A stretch of 64,000 nucleotides of DNA from an uncultured Bacteroidales bacterium (lineage in GTDB: Bacteria; Bacteroidota; Bacteroidia; Bacteroidales; UBA932), in the NCBI GenBank assembly GCA_944326265.1, contig CALVDE010000003.1, forward strand, positions 1-64,000. Reading direction: 5' to 3'. The notes under the pieces are model-generated. The model saw only the letters and a list, made by a program, of their open reading frames with translations, was not told where the DNA came from and searched no databases. The stretch's first letter is position 1. Each line of letters begins with the position of its first letter. Made by a program: the position numbers and the translations under genes. Of the stretch, positions 42,865-52,474 are shown piece by piece.

Positions 42865-45795
42865 CTAGTCAACCCAGATCTCGTCGATGAAGATGAAGCC
42901 CTCGCCGCCGTGGCCCAGATGCCACTCGGGGATGGTTCCGAAATTCTTGGCGAACACCCTTACGTATCTGGCCTTGACAGGCTTGTCCAGCTTCAGGACG
43001 AAGTCCCTGGTCTGAATCGTGTAATCCTGCTCGTCCACGGTGTTGTCCACCCTGCCCACGACGGTGAAGTTCTGACCGTCTTCCGACACGGCGTATTCCA
43101 CGTACCTGGGCATCCATATCCACGAGCGGGCATCCTGGCAGTAGCCTGAGCCGACAAGCGTCACCGTTTTCTCCTTACGCAGATCCACTACAGCCGTAAA
43201 GTCCGTGTCCTGATAGCCCTGCCAGCCGCCGGTCTTCCAGTTCACACTGCCGCGCAGACCGTCTATCAGACCGCGCGGGCCGCGGGCATTGTACTGGGGA
43301 TTGTACTCATTGTCGGTATAGATGTCCATCTCGTCCTTCATCTTGTGGAAGACCGCCGATATCTCGGGACTCTTCTCTCCATCAGGGGACTGGGCATAGA
43401 TACTGATGCGGGTGGTCCTGTCGATGGTCACCGGGCCGTCGTACCTGCGGTAGCTGCCGCTGCCCGCCTTGATATACACAGTATTGGCAGAATCACCACT
43501 GTTCACCCCGACCGTCAGGGTGTCCTCGAAGATGTCCGACGGAGCCTCGAACCACGGATTGCGGACAAAGCCCCTGTAACCTTCGGAGACGGGCCTGTCC
43601 TCCGCCGCCAAACCGAAAGCCGTATCAGGCTGTTGAGCCAGAGTGAAATCCAGCTCCCCGCCGGCAATCACATCGCTGAAGCGGATGTAACTTCTGGTGT
43701 AGTCCTCTCCATTCAGACGAGCGGAGGTGATATACCGGTTCCTGTCTATTTTCCCTTTGCACCCGGACTTGATGACGAACTGCCTGCCGTTCTCCAGATT
43801 GATGGTTATGTTCTTGAAGACGGGTGAGCTGAACACATAGATGTCACTTCCGGGGGTGACAGGATAGAGACCTATCGCGCTCATCACATACCATGCCGAC
43901 ATCTGGCCGCAGTCATCGTTGCCGCACAGGCCGTCCGGCTGCGACGAATAGAGATTGTCGAGGATATGACGCACCTTTTCGTATGTCTTCCACGGCTTGC
44001 CCACGTATGCGTAGAGATAGGCCGTCTGATGGCTGGGCTCGTTGCCGTGCGCGTACTGTCCCACCAGCCCGGTGATATCCACCTGCTTGCGGCCCTTGGT
44101 GTCGGAGCTGGCCGAGAAGAGCGAGTCCAGCATGGCGTCGAAGCCCTCATCTCCGCCCAGCAAAGCGATATGTCCGTTGATGTCATGGGGTGCGAAGAAG
44201 CTGTACTGCCACGAATTGGCCTCGGTATAGTGGTTGTTGACCTCGCGGGGCTCGAAAGGAGTCAGCCACGCACCGTTCAGCACCGGTCTCATCAACCTGG
44301 TCTCAGGATCCAGCACATTGACATAGCTGGCCGAGTAACGCATGTACCGGTCCCTGATATCCGCGTATTCAGCGTCCCCTGTCTTTTCGTAAAGGAAACC
44401 GGCCACCTGGGCGATGCACCAGTCATCATAGGCATATTCGAGGGTCTTGGACACCGACTCGTGCTCCTCCTCTGCCGGCACCACATTGCGCATACGGTAG
44501 TGCAGGATGCCGAACTCGTCCTTGTTGGAGGACTCCACCATAGCGTCCAGAAGTTCCCCGGCATCCTCCACGTCTATGCCCTTGGCTATCGCATCGGCAA
44601 TCACGGACACCGAGTTGTATCCGATCATGCAGTTGGTCTCCCAGCCTGCCAGTTCCCATACCGGCAGCTTGCCGCCCTCGCGGTATATGGTCAGGAACGA
44701 CTTGAGGAAATCCTCCGTCCTGTCCCTCTCTATCAGAGCGAACATCGGATGCAAGGTCCGGAAGGTATCCCAGAGCGAGAACACGGTATAGCGATCAAAT
44801 CCCTCCGCCTTGTGGATCTGCCTGTCCATCCCCCTGTACTCTCCGTTGACATCACTGAACAGATTGGGAGCTATGGCCGTATGATACATCGCGGTATAGA
44901 AGGTCCGCAGCCTCTCGCGGCTCTCCCCGCCCCCGCGCACGTCTATCTTGGAGAGGTAGGCTTCCCATAGGTCCTGCGTGGAGGCCAGCAGCGCGTCAAA
45001 GTCAAAACTGCCCTCAGGCACGTCGGACAGAAGGTTGAGCCGCGCATTATCGGAAGACACAGAGGAGATGCCCACCTTAGCCAGCACCTGGCGCGTACCC
45101 TCCGCGAATGTCACCAGCGCACCGTTTTTTCCGAACGGACGGTAATCAGCCATCGGCTCTGAAAACTCTATGTAAAAATGCACCATCTGGTCCTCCGACC
45201 AGGACTTTGACCGCCGGAAACCGGTCAGTGCGTTGTCAGATACCTTTTCTATATCAGAGTCCAGAAGGACATCCCTGTGCTCCAGGTCAATGATTATCAT
45301 CGGCTGCTCTCCGCCAAGACTTTCGTAGGTGTATCTGTGCATTCCGGAACGCGGCCCTGCTGTCAGCTCGGCCAGTACATCCCAACGGTCCAGGTTGACG
45401 GCATAATAACCGGCCGCCGCTTTCTCATTGTCATGGGAGAAATGCGACTGGTACAGTTCCCTGTTCAGCGTGTCCGCGTCATAGGAGGTGACAGGCATCA
45501 GGAGCACGTCCCCGTAATCCAGCACTCCGGTTCCGCTCAGGTGAGTGTGGCTGAAACCGATGATGGTGTCGTCGGAATAATGATAGCCGGAGCAACCCTC
45601 CCAGGTGTCCATCCTGGTATCGGGGCTGAGCTGCACCATGCCGAAAGGAGCCGTGGCTCCGGGGAAAGTATGGCCGGTAAAATCCGTTCCGACCATCGGA
45701 TCAACGTAATCCACAAGCCGCTGCTCTGTCCGGCTGCATGAGACGGCCATCACCGCAGCTGTCATAAGTACTAGGTTCAAGTAAAATTTTTTCAT
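42865..45795 (-). CDS. GH92 alpha-1,2-mannosidase lipoprotein
   Basis: 976 residues from ATG 45795; signal MKKFYLNLVLMTAAVMAVSC with Cys20 (surface or periplasmic lipoprotein). Residues 25-720 are glycoside hydrolase family 92: VDYVDPMVGTDFTGHTFPGATAPFG, SHTHLSGTG, YTVFSLWDTFRTLHP, GNEPSHQTAYLYAYVG and GNDDCGQMSAWYVMSAIG. Enzymes of this family are Ca2+-dependent inverting exo-mannosidases acting on host N-glycans. The C-terminus adds a beta-sandwich module (about 770-830) and a discoidin-like F5/8C module (about 870-976, WIWMPRYVEYAVSEDG ... VKARYVRVFAKNFG). No SusC/D pair is nearby, so it is not in a classical utilisation locus here. Confidence 0.94.
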   Translation of the reverse strand: MKKFYLNLVLMTAAVMAVSCSRTEQRLVDYVDPMVGTDFTGHTFPGATAPFGMVQLSPDTRMDTWEGCSGYHYSDDTIIGFSHTHLSGTGVLDYGDVLLMPVTSYDADTLNRELYQSHFSHDNEKAAAGYYAVNLDRWDVLAELTAGPRSGMHRYTYESLGGEQPMIIIDLEHRDVLLDSDIEKVSDNALTGFRRSKSWSEDQMVHFYIEFSEPMADYRPFGKNGALVTFAEGTRQVLAKVGISSVSSDNARLNLLSDVPEGSFDFDALLASTQDLWEAYLSKIDVRGGGESRERLRTFYTAMYHTAIAPNLFSDVNGEYRGMDRQIHKAEGFDRYTVFSLWDTFRTLHPMFALIERDRTEDFLKSFLTIYREGGKLPVWELAGWETNCMIGYNSVSVIADAIAKGIDVEDAGELLDAMVESSNKDEFGILHYRMRNVVPAEEEHESVSKTLEYAYDDWCIAQVAGFLYEKTGDAEYADIRDRYMRYSASYVNVLDPETRLMRPVLNGAWLTPFEPREVNNHYTEANSWQYSFFAPHDINGHIALLGGDEGFDAMLDSLFSASSDTKGRKQVDITGLVGQYAHGNEPSHQTAYLYAYVGKPWKTYEKVRHILDNLYSSQPDGLCGNDDCGQMSAWYVMSAIGLYPVTPGSDIYVFSSPVFKNITINLENGRQFVIKSGCKGKIDRNRYITSARLNGEDYTRSYIRFSDVIAGGELDFTLAQQPDTAFGLAAEDRPVSEGYRGFVRNPWFEAPSDIFEDTLTVGVNSGDSANTVYIKAGSGSYRRYDGPVTIDRTTRISIYAQSPDGEKSPEISAVFHKMKDEMDIYTDNEYNPQYNARGPRGLIDGLRGSVNWKTGGWQGYQDTDFTAVVDLRKEKTVTLVGSGYCQDARSWIWMPRYVEYAVSEDGQNFTVVGRVDNTVDEQDYTIQTRDFVLKLDKPVKARYVRVFAKNFGTIPEWHLGHGGEGFIFIDEIWVD

Positions 45796-45812
45796 TAATT
45801 TTTTAAATTTAT

Positions 45813-45843
45813 TTTGGTATTTGAAACAATTCTTATACATTTG
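45813..45843 (+). promoter_or_regulatory. tRNA-Lys promoter
   Basis: TTTG (45813-45816), 19 bases, TACATTTG (45836-45843): a textbook Bacteroidota promoter ending 17 bases before the mature tRNA. Confidence 0.75.
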
Positions 45844-45860
45844 CAGTCCCAAAACGGAAT

Positions 45861-45933
45861 GCTTCCTTAGCTCAGTTGGTAGAGCACGACACTCTTAATG
45901 TTGGGGTCCAGGGTTCGAGCCCCTGAGGGAGCA
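45861..45933 (+). tRNA. tRNA-Lys (anticodon CUU)
   Basis: 73 bases fold as a cloverleaf: acceptor GCTTCCT/AGGGAGC (one G-U pair), D-stem GCTC/GAGC with AGTTGGTAGA-type loop, anticodon stem CGACA/TGTTG with loop CTCTTAA (anticodon CTT, reads AAG), variable GGGTC, T-stem CAGGG/CCCTG with TTCGAGC. Discriminator A is followed by CCG, so the CCA end is not encoded. A Rho-independent terminator follows. Confidence 0.96.
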
Positions 45934-45938
45934 CCGAG

Positions 45939-45966
45939 AGCCACTGATTTTTCAGTGGCTTTTTTC
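45939..45966 (+). terminator. Terminator of the tRNA gene
   Basis: 9-bp stem AGCCACTGA/TCAGTGGCT with a TTTT loop followed by TTTTTT, five bases after the tRNA end. The following 46.0-46.14 kb is AT-rich with no gene. Confidence 0.9.
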
Positions 45967-46140
45967 TTATCTGTACTATCTGTGTTGATTCTGCCATCCT
46001 TTCAATATTATATTGCATTGCAAATTTAAGCAATTTAGTCCATTCTGACAATAGGCAGCTCTTCTACCCTTTAGTTATATGTAAATCACTAACATCCAGT
46101 CCTAAAAACATATTAGTTTTATGCTGTAACTTTTTTGTTT

Positions 46141-46956
46141 TCACACCGAGTAGAACCATGCGAGAAGTTTTTGGACAAGCCGTCCGGGCAGTATCCGGGA
46201 GACACGCGCGAACATGGTCTGAAGGAGGCTGCCTGTCAAGGTGCGGAACCCGGGCCTGCGCTTTTCTACCAGACGGCAGATGACGCGGCCGAGTTTCTCA
46301 GGACTGGATCCGTGGGTCTCGTCTTTCTCAACACCGGCCAGCGTGCGTCTGAACGAGCCGGCATAGTCCGGATGGCTGAGCGTAGCCTCCGACACTCTGC
46401 GCGAGGAGGTGAAGCCCGTCCTGAAATCCCCAGGCTCAACCACGCACACGTCTATGCCGAATCTGCGCACCTCCACCGCCAGGGCCTGGCTGTATCCTTC
46501 TATGGCAAACTTCGAGGCGGAGTAGAACCCCTGATACGGCACCGCCACGACTCCTGCAATAGAGCTGATGTTGATGATTCGTCCCCTGCCGCGTCCCCTC
46601 ATGTGCGGCAGCACGGCCGAGCAGACATTGGTCATGCCCATGAAATTGGTATCCATCTGCCAGCGCCTCTCCTCCTGCGTGGCAAGCTCCAGCGCACCGC
46701 CTATGCCGGCCCCTGCGTTGTTGACCAGCACGTCTATCCGTCCGGCAATCCGCAAGACAGCGTCCACAGCCCTTTGGACGGACTCCACATCCGTCACATC
46801 CATACGCAGCATCCACACTCCGTCCTCACGCTGTCCCTCCTGCACCGTCCGGCCCGTACCGAATACCCTGTGTCCGCGTGCAGCCAGCATGGCCGAGGCC
46901 GTCTTCCCGAAACCGGACGTAGCTCCGGTCAGCAATATCACTTTAGACTCCTTCAC
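46141..46956 (-). CDS. Short-chain dehydrogenase/reductase
   Basis: 271 residues. Rossmann GATSGFGKTA (11-20), VLVNNAGAGIGGALE, and active-site IINISSIAGVVAVPYQGFYSASKFAIEGYS with the Ser-Tyr-Lys triad. Classical SDR; the C-terminal extension (AGSFRRTLAGVEKDETHGSSPEKLG, RPGFRTLTGSLLQTMF) is like sterol/oxidoreductase-type SDRs. Substrate unknown. TAATTTTG on the minus strand at 46976-46983 is the likely -7 box. Confidence 0.92.
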   Translation of the reverse strand: MKESKVILLTGATSGFGKTASAMLAARGHRVFGTGRTVQEGQREDGVWMLRMDVTDVESVQRAVDAVLRIAGRIDVLVNNAGAGIGGALELATQEERRWQMDTNFMGMTNVCSAVLPHMRGRGRGRIINISSIAGVVAVPYQGFYSASKFAIEGYSQALAVEVRRFGIDVCVVEPGDFRTGFTSSRRVSEATLSHPDYAGSFRRTLAGVEKDETHGSSPEKLGRVICRLVEKRRPGFRTLTGSLLQTMFARVSRILPGRLVQKLLAWFYSV

Positions 46957-47087
46957 TTATTTGCATTTTATTATTCAAAATTACGAAAACTTCGCATTAT
47001 CATGACAAAATTTCCGAAAATCAGGACATCCTGCCCGTGAGCACGGATATTGCACTAGCTGGATTGAACCAATTAAATCAATTTGAT

Positions 47088-47693
47088 ATGGACAATCTAT
47101 TTGACAAAGTAACAGAAAGGGCCGGAAAGACCATCCGCCACTGGTGGCTTTTCATGATAACCGGCATCCTGGCCATCATCGCCGGCATCGTAGTATTCTG
47201 CAATCCGCTTGACAGTTATCTGGCGCTCAGCCTTATGTTCGGTATCCTCATGGTGGTCTACGGCATAGCCGAGCTGGTAATCAGCTCCACCAGCCGCAAC
47301 TATTTCACCAGCAGAGGATACAGCATAGTGAACGGAATCCTGAACCTGCTCCTGGGTATTTTCCTGTGCTGCTGGCCGAGAGTCACACTCGTGGCCCTGC
47401 CGGTCATTCTGGGTGTATGGACGATGTTCAACAGCTTCACGATCATCGGCCTCGGCAGTGACATGGATTCGTTCCGCGTCAAAGGCGCCGGCTGGGTGAT
47501 TGCCTGCGGCGTGATTCTTCTGCTTCTGTCCCTGGGCATCACGCTGTATCCCCTGACTATCGGAACAGCCGCCGTAATCGTACTCACTGGTACCGTCCTG
47601 ATACTCTTCGGTGCGCTGACCATCGCTCTCAGCCTGCGCCTGAGACGCATCCACGAGCATTTCCGCTTCCACGACGCCGAAGTCATCAAATAA
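47088..47693 (+). CDS. HdeD-like (DUF308) membrane protein
   Basis: 201 residues from ATG 47088 (MDNLFDKVTERAGKTIRHWW), with six hydrophobic segments in three pairs, each pair a DUF308 repeat: WLFMITGILAIIAGIVVF, LALSLMFGILMVVYGIAELV, GYSIVNGILNLLLGIFLCCWP and so on. HdeD-family proteins are inner-membrane proteins linked to acid resistance in E. coli; role here unknown. An upstream extension to 47037 is possible but unlikely. Confidence 0.87.
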   Translation: MDNLFDKVTERAGKTIRHWWLFMITGILAIIAGIVVFCNPLDSYLALSLMFGILMVVYGIAELVISSTSRNYFTSRGYSIVNGILNLLLGIFLCCWPRVTLVALPVILGVWTMFNSFTIIGLGSDMDSFRVKGAGWVIACGVILLLLSLGITLYPLTIGTAAVIVLTGTVLILFGALTIALSLRLRRIHEHFRFHDAEVIK

Positions 47694-47765
47694 AAGCCGC
47701 AGTTTATTTTGCTTTTCGGTAGAAAGTTCTTTAACTTTACATCGAAACAAAAACACACTGCCATT

Positions 47766-47981
47766 ATGAGAAAGCCTAAGACTCAATCCACCATGCGCCC
47801 GGCCGCGTTACTGCTGTTCCTGACGATGTGCTTCATCTATCTGTACGTGCTTGTCGGGCTTCCGATGAAAGGCTCAATACCGCTGCCGTTCATTGTCGTG
47901 GGTATGATAAGCTGTGTCATCCTTATGTTCAAGGACACTGTCAGACTCAGACAGGCAACTGACAAAGACCGCAGCAACTGA
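47766..47981 (+). CDS. Small two-helix membrane protein
   Basis: 71 residues from ATG 47766 (MRKPKTQSTMRPAALLLFL): basic N-terminus and two membrane segments (AALLLFLTMCFIYLYVLVGL; IPLPFIVVGMISCVILMF) with a charged tail (KDTVRLRQATDKDRSN). No family recognised. It is followed by a strong terminator. Probably co-transcribed with the HdeD-like gene 72 bases upstream. Confidence 0.65.
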   Translation: MRKPKTQSTMRPAALLLFLTMCFIYLYVLVGLPMKGSIPLPFIVVGMISCVILMFKDTVRLRQATDKDRSN

Positions 47982-47987
47982 CAGCAA

Positions 47988-48025
47988 ATTACCCCTTGCC
48001 GGTTTCCGACAAGGGGTAATTTTTA
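47988..48025 (+). terminator. Rho-independent terminator
   Basis: 11-bp stem ATTACCCCTTG (47988-47998) / CAAGGGGTAAT (48010-48020) with an 11-base loop, followed by a T-run. It closes the plus-strand unit and stands 29 bases before the end of the convergent M81 gene. Confidence 0.88.
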
Positions 48026-48053
48026 TACTTTAATATACTTTAATCCTTCGGCG

Positions 48054-49592
48054 TTACATGTAGACGACCTCGAAGTCGGGATCGGGCATGTCCGGGTCTA
48101 GCGGGAAGATAGGACGCTGGAGATGCTGATAAGGCAGCTGCAGCAGATCCTGATCCACACCGCCGCGGGTCTGGGCCATCATCCAGTCACCGCTCTTGCT
48201 TATCTCGTAAAGCTCCTCGGTCAGATAACCGAGTTTGTTGACTATGATGTCCACCTGATAGGGGTCTATGCCCAGGGCCTCGTAATCGGCCTTGTAATGA
48301 TAGGGGCTTCTCTCCTCTCCCACTACGACGAGCATCGAGCCGACCTTGATCAGCACCTGGTCATTGACATCACGGTCGAGAATCTTGACCACGGTACCGT
48401 CCAGCATTACCGGAGGGGCATAGCGGTTGTCCACAGCAGCTCCCACCTCACAGCGGACATGGCCTCCTTCTCCAACCTGCTTGGCCTGTGCCACCATCTC
48501 GGGGCCGGGTATGGCCGAATATACCAGGGTCTTTCCGCCTTCTTTCCTGAATTCGGGACGGGCGAGCAGCTTCTGCAGGGTCCAGGTCACGTCACCCGCA
48601 CCGCCGGCAGTCGGATTGTCACCCATATCGCTGATGAAGTAAGGTTTCTTGTCGCTCTTTATGGCTTTCTCAAGCACCTCTTCCAGAGAAGCGGTGGGAG
48701 CCACGAACTCAAAGTCGTTGCGCACTGACCAGAAATGCTCGGCGAGCTGACGGGCACCGTCGGTAACCTGCGCGCTGTCGTCTCCGGTCACTACCACCAC
48801 ACCGTGGTTACGGGGCTCGTCGGCCCAGGGATAGGACATCCAGATAGCGGCGTCGATCACTCCGTCCTGCGCCTCGATGGGCTCGATAGCCGCGTACAGG
48901 GACTTGCCTGGATCCACGCGGGTAGAGGTCTTCTCACCGGGCAGCAGGATAGGCACCTTGACCCAGGCCTTGTATGCCGGCTTGCCCTTTCCGCTCTCCA
49001 AGCGGTCCAGCAGATTGACGATAGCCCTTTCGCGGGATATGTACCTGTCAGTATGCGGGGCCATGCGGTACGATGTTATCAGGTCCACGCCCTTGGCCAG
49101 TGTCGGGGAGACACAGCCGTGAGGGTCCATAGAGGCCGAGATGAGCACGTCGGGCCCCACGACCTCGCGTATCCTGGTGATATAGTCCCCTTCAGGGTCT
49201 TCCAGGCCTTCCACGCTCATGGCTCCGTGAATATCCAGGAAGATGCCGTCGTATGGCATTCCCTCTTTCAGCATACGGAGAGAGCGGTTGACAAGGGTAT
49301 CGTAGCACTCGCGGGTGACCATTCCGCCCGGAGTAGCCCAGGCCATGATCGTAGGCACCCAGTCAGCCCTGTTCAAAAGGGCCTCATTGTCCTGGAAAAA
49401 CGGATATGACTCTATGATGTCCTGACCGTAAAGTATGGGTTCGAACATGTCCAGGGTCGTTCTGGCGGGAGAGAAGGTACTGCACTCAATACCTATTCCG
49501 ACTATGGCCACACGCGGCTTTTTTCCGACACATGAGGATGTCAGCAGGAGAGCCGCAAGAAAAATTGGTAAAATTCTTGATATCTGCTTCAT
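48054..49592 (-). CDS. M81/MlrC-family metallopeptidase-like lipoprotein
   Basis: 512 residues; lipoprotein signal MKQISRILPIFLAALLLTSSC (Cys21). Family pattern (microcystin LR degradation protein MlrC, N-terminal DUF1485 and C-terminal MlrC_C): RVAIVGIGIECSTFSP, TIMAWATPGGMVTRECYD, GIFLDIHGAMSVEGLEDPEGDY, DPHGCVS (metal His), YRMAPHTD, and C-terminal DMGDNPTAGGAGD. Probably an amidohydrolase/peptidase acting on small peptides in the cell envelope; true substrate unknown. Confidence 0.88.
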   Translation of the reverse strand: MKQISRILPIFLAALLLTSSCVGKKPRVAIVGIGIECSTFSPARTTLDMFEPILYGQDIIESYPFFQDNEALLNRADWVPTIMAWATPGGMVTRECYDTLVNRSLRMLKEGMPYDGIFLDIHGAMSVEGLEDPEGDYITRIREVVGPDVLISASMDPHGCVSPTLAKGVDLITSYRMAPHTDRYISRERAIVNLLDRLESGKGKPAYKAWVKVPILLPGEKTSTRVDPGKSLYAAIEPIEAQDGVIDAAIWMSYPWADEPRNHGVVVVTGDDSAQVTDGARQLAEHFWSVRNDFEFVAPTASLEEVLEKAIKSDKKPYFISDMGDNPTAGGAGDVTWTLQKLLARPEFRKEGGKTLVYSAIPGPEMVAQAKQVGEGGHVRCEVGAAVDNRYAPPVMLDGTVVKILDRDVNDQVLIKVGSMLVVVGEERSPYHYKADYEALGIDPYQVDIIVNKLGYLTEELYEISKSGDWMMAQTRGGVDQDLLQLPYQHLQRPIFPLDPDMPDPDFEVVYM

Positions 49593-49607
49593 TGTATTGT
49601 AATTAAT

Positions 49608-50123
49608 CTATTCAGCACCGAGAAGTTCCGCAGCCTTGCCGATGACAGCGTCAAAATGCTTGCTGTCGAATCCGCTGACCGCATCCACGACGGTTCCGTC
49701 CCGGTCTATCAGATAGGCCCTGGGAATCGACTCGTCGGCGAAAAGGGAATACACCTCTCTTTCCGGATCAGGATAAAGAGGAAACGTGAAACGCTTTGTC
49801 TCATTGTACTCGGCAAGATCCGCATCTGTATGCTCCCTGCCCACAACCACAAGACGGAAGTCCGCCTCGTCCGAGAACCTGGGATACATCCTTTCCTGTA
49901 TTGCCGCCAGCTCCAACTGACACGGAGGGCACCATGTCGCAAAGAAACACAGGTACACCACCTTACCGCGAAGCTCCTCTGTGGAAAGGCTTCCATAGAT
50001 TTCTGATTCGAGGGTAAAGTCCGGCACGGCATCCCCGGCCTTTATTTTATCAGCCGCACTGCTCCTGACGCATGAGACAGACATTATGAATGCTGCCGCT
50101 GCAAGAATAAAACGGTACATCAT
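49608..50123 (-). CDS. TlpA/ResA-like thiol-disulfide oxidoreductase
   Basis: 171 residues; lipoprotein-like signal MMYRFILAAAAFIMSVSC (Cys18). Thioredoxin fold with active site WCPPC (64-68) inside VVYLCFFATWCPPCQLEL; cis-Pro region YSLFADESIPRAYLIDRDG. It would reduce or isomerise disulfides on the periplasmic side. The following gene downstream (M81) starts 15 bases later; functional link unknown. Confidence 0.9.
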   Translation of the reverse strand: MMYRFILAAAAFIMSVSCVRSSAADKIKAGDAVPDFTLESEIYGSLSTEELRGKVVYLCFFATWCPPCQLELAAIQERMYPRFSDEADFRLVVVGREHTDADLAEYNETKRFTFPLYPDPEREVYSLFADESIPRAYLIDRDGTVVDAVSGFDSKHFDAVIGKAAELLGAE

Positions 50124-50128
50124 TGCTG

Positions 50129-51010
50129 CTATTTACCCGACAGTTTGAGTTCTCTGGCCCTGAATGTGTTTTTCATAAGGGATATGATGGTCATCGGCCC
50201 TACTCCGCCGGGCACGGGGGTGATATAGGAGCATTTGGGTGCGACCGAATCAAACTCCACGTCACCGACTATCCTGTATCCCTTGGGATTGTCCGCCGGC
50301 ACTCTTGTAATGCCTACATCCACCACTACAGCACCCTCCTTGACCATATCCCCTTTCAGGAACTCAGGAACTCCCAAGGCAGCTATTATGATATCGGCGC
50401 TGCGGGTATATGACGCGATGTCCTTGGTGCGGCTGTGGCACATGGTAACCGTGCAGTCTCCGGGGTAAGCTTTTCTGGAAAGAAGGTTGGCCATAGGACG
50501 GCCCACGATATTGCTGCGCCCGAGAACGACACAGTGCTTGCCCGATGTCTCCACACCATAATGCTCGAGCAGCAGAAGTATGCCGTAAGGCGTGGCAGGA
50601 AGGAAGCACTCCTCTCCGAGAGCCATGCGGCCTACATTGACAGGATGGAATCCGTCCACATCCTTGAGAGGGGAGACAGTATTGATAACCTTGTTCTCAT
50701 CAATATGCTTGGGAAGAGGCAGCTGAATGATGAATCCGTCCACGTCGTCGTCATTGTTGAGCTTCTCTATCTCGGTGAGAAGATCTTTCTCGGAGATACT
50801 TTCGGGGAAGGTCAGGAGAGTGGACTTGAATCCCACTTCCGCACATGCCTTTTCCTTATTGGCAACGTATGTCTTGCTGGCCCCGTTGTCTCCGACGAGA
50901 ACCGCCACCAGATGAGGAGGTCTCTCCCCGCGTGCAGTCATTCCGCTGACTTTGGCGGCTATTTCTTTCTTTACGGCAGCTGCCGTTTCCTTTCCGTTTA
51001 AAAGAATCAT
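50129..51010 (-). CDS. folD: Bifunctional methylene-THF dehydrogenase/cyclohydrolase FolD
   Basis: 293 residues. Signatures: [14 protein letters not shown] with the catalytic Lys, [51 protein letters not shown], and the C-terminal [16 protein letters not shown]-dependent one-carbon metabolism. 5 bases separate its stop from the TlpA-like gene. Confidence 0.97.
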   Translation of the reverse strand: MILLNGKETAAAVKKEIAAKVSGMTARGERPPHLVAVLVGDNGASKTYVANKEKACAEVGFKSTLLTFPESISEKDLLTEIEKLNNDDDVDGFIIQLPLPKHIDENKVINTVSPLKDVDGFHPVNVGRMALGEECFLPATPYGILLLLEHYGVETSGKHCVVLGRSNIVGRPMANLLSRKAYPGDCTVTMCHSRTKDIASYTRSADIIIAALGVPEFLKGDMVKEGAVVVDVGITRVPADNPKGYRIVGDVEFDSVAPKCSYITPVPGGVGPMTIISLMKNTFRARELKLSGK

Positions 51011-51029
51011 ATCTGTATTTTTTAATTGG

Positions 51030-52367
51030 TTATCTCCTTTTTTTCATGTTCTTCATATTCCTGACGGCATTGCGGACACCTCCGGAAGCCACGTTCCTCA
51101 TGATCTTGCGGGTGCCCTCGAACTGCTTCAGGAGACGGTTGACATCCGCGATTGTCGTACCGCTGCCGTCAGCTATCCTGCGGCGGCGTGACCCATTGAT
51201 AACAGCCGGATTTTCCCTCTCGTATGGAGTCATGGAGAGGATAATGGCCTCGACACTCTTAAATGAATTGTTGTCGATATCCACATCCTTGATGGCCTTG
51301 CCGACTCCCGGAATCATGGATGCCAGATCCTTGATGTTGCCCATCTTCTTGATCTGCTGGATCTGCTGGTAGAAGTCCCACAGATCGAACTGATTCTTTG
51401 CCAGCTTCTTTGCCAGCTTGCGGGCCTCCTGCTCATCATACTGTTCCTGAGCCTTCTCCACGAGGGAAACCACATCGCCCATACCCAGGATACGGTCGGC
51501 GATACGGTCGGGATGGAAGACATCGAGGGCCTCCATCTTCTCGCCGGAGCTGATGAACTTGATCGGCTTGTTGACCACGGCCTTGACCGAAAGGGCCGCA
51601 CCGCCCCTGGTGTCTCCGTCCATCTTGGTAAGCACCACTCCGTCGAAATCCAGACGGTCGTTGAAGGCCTTGGCGGTCTCCACGGCATCCTGACCGGTCA
51701 TGGCATCGACCACGAAAAGAGTCTCGGTAGGCCTGACCGCATCCTTGATGGCCGCAATCTCGTCCATCATCTCCTCGTCCACAGCCAGACGACCGGCGGT
51801 ATCGATGATGACCAGAGAGTAATTTTCCTTTGCAGCGTATGCTATGGCATTCTTAGCTATCTTAACCGGGTCCTTCACCCCGTCCTCTGAATAGACGAAT
51901 ACTTCTGTCTGGCCTCCGAGAACTTTCAGCTGGTCAATAGCCGCAGGCCTGTACACGTCTCCTGCCACCAGCATAACCTTCAGACCGCGCTTGCTCTTGC
52001 AGCTGAGAGCCAGCTTGCCGCAGAATGTAGTCTTACCGGAACCCTGCAGACCGGCTACGAGAACGATGCCCGGCTTGCCTTTAATATTGATGTCCGTTGC
52101 CGTACTGCCCATGAGGGTCACCAGCTCGTCGTGGACTATCTTTATCATCATCTGGTCAGGGCGCACGGCAGTCAGCACGTTCTGTCCCAAAGCCTTGGCC
52201 TTGACATCGTTGCAGAAGTCCTTGGCCACGCGGTAGCTTACGTCGGCATCCAGCAGCGCACGGCGCACTTCCTTCAGCGTCTCCGCTATATTGATTTCCG
52301 TAATTCGGCCCTGTCCTTTGATTATCTTGAATGATCTCTCTAATTTCTCGGTTAAATTCTCAAACAT
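51030..52367 (-). CDS. ffh: Signal recognition particle GTPase Ffh
   Basis: 445 residues. N domain; G domain with [45 protein letters not shown]-terminal M domain ending in [18 protein letters not shown] ... [30 protein letters not shown] ... [10 protein letters not shown], methionine- and lysine-rich. Targets membrane proteins with 4.5S RNA and FtsY. Confidence 0.97.
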   Translation of the reverse strand: MFENLTEKLERSFKIIKGQGRITEINIAETLKEVRRALLDADVSYRVAKDFCNDVKAKALGQNVLTAVRPDQMMIKIVHDELVTLMGSTATDINIKGKPGIVLVAGLQGSGKTTFCGKLALSCKSKRGLKVMLVAGDVYRPAAIDQLKVLGGQTEVFVYSEDGVKDPVKIAKNAIAYAAKENYSLVIIDTAGRLAVDEEMMDEIAAIKDAVRPTETLFVVDAMTGQDAVETAKAFNDRLDFDGVVLTKMDGDTRGGAALSVKAVVNKPIKFISSGEKMEALDVFHPDRIADRILGMGDVVSLVEKAQEQYDEQEARKLAKKLAKNQFDLWDFYQQIQQIKKMGNIKDLASMIPGVGKAIKDVDIDNNSFKSVEAIILSMTPYERENPAVINGSRRRRIADGSGTTIADVNRLLKQFEGTRKIMRNVASGGVRNAVRNMKNMKKRR

Positions 52368-52400
52368 ATCCGGATAACTTGTCTTTTGTTAAATAATCCG

Positions 52401-52449
52401 CAAATTTATTAAAAAATGGTTAGACACTGTCTTGAATTTTCTAAATTTG
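52401..52449. promoter_or_regulatory. Divergent -7 boxes for ffh and the DHS-like gene
   Basis: Minus strand TAAATTTG (52401-52408) lies 33 bases before the ffh ATG; plus strand TAAATTTG (52442-52449) lies 25 bases before ATG 52475. Both match the consensus. Confidence 0.55.
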
Positions 52450-52474
52450 CGGCACGATTAAAAAAACATAAAAA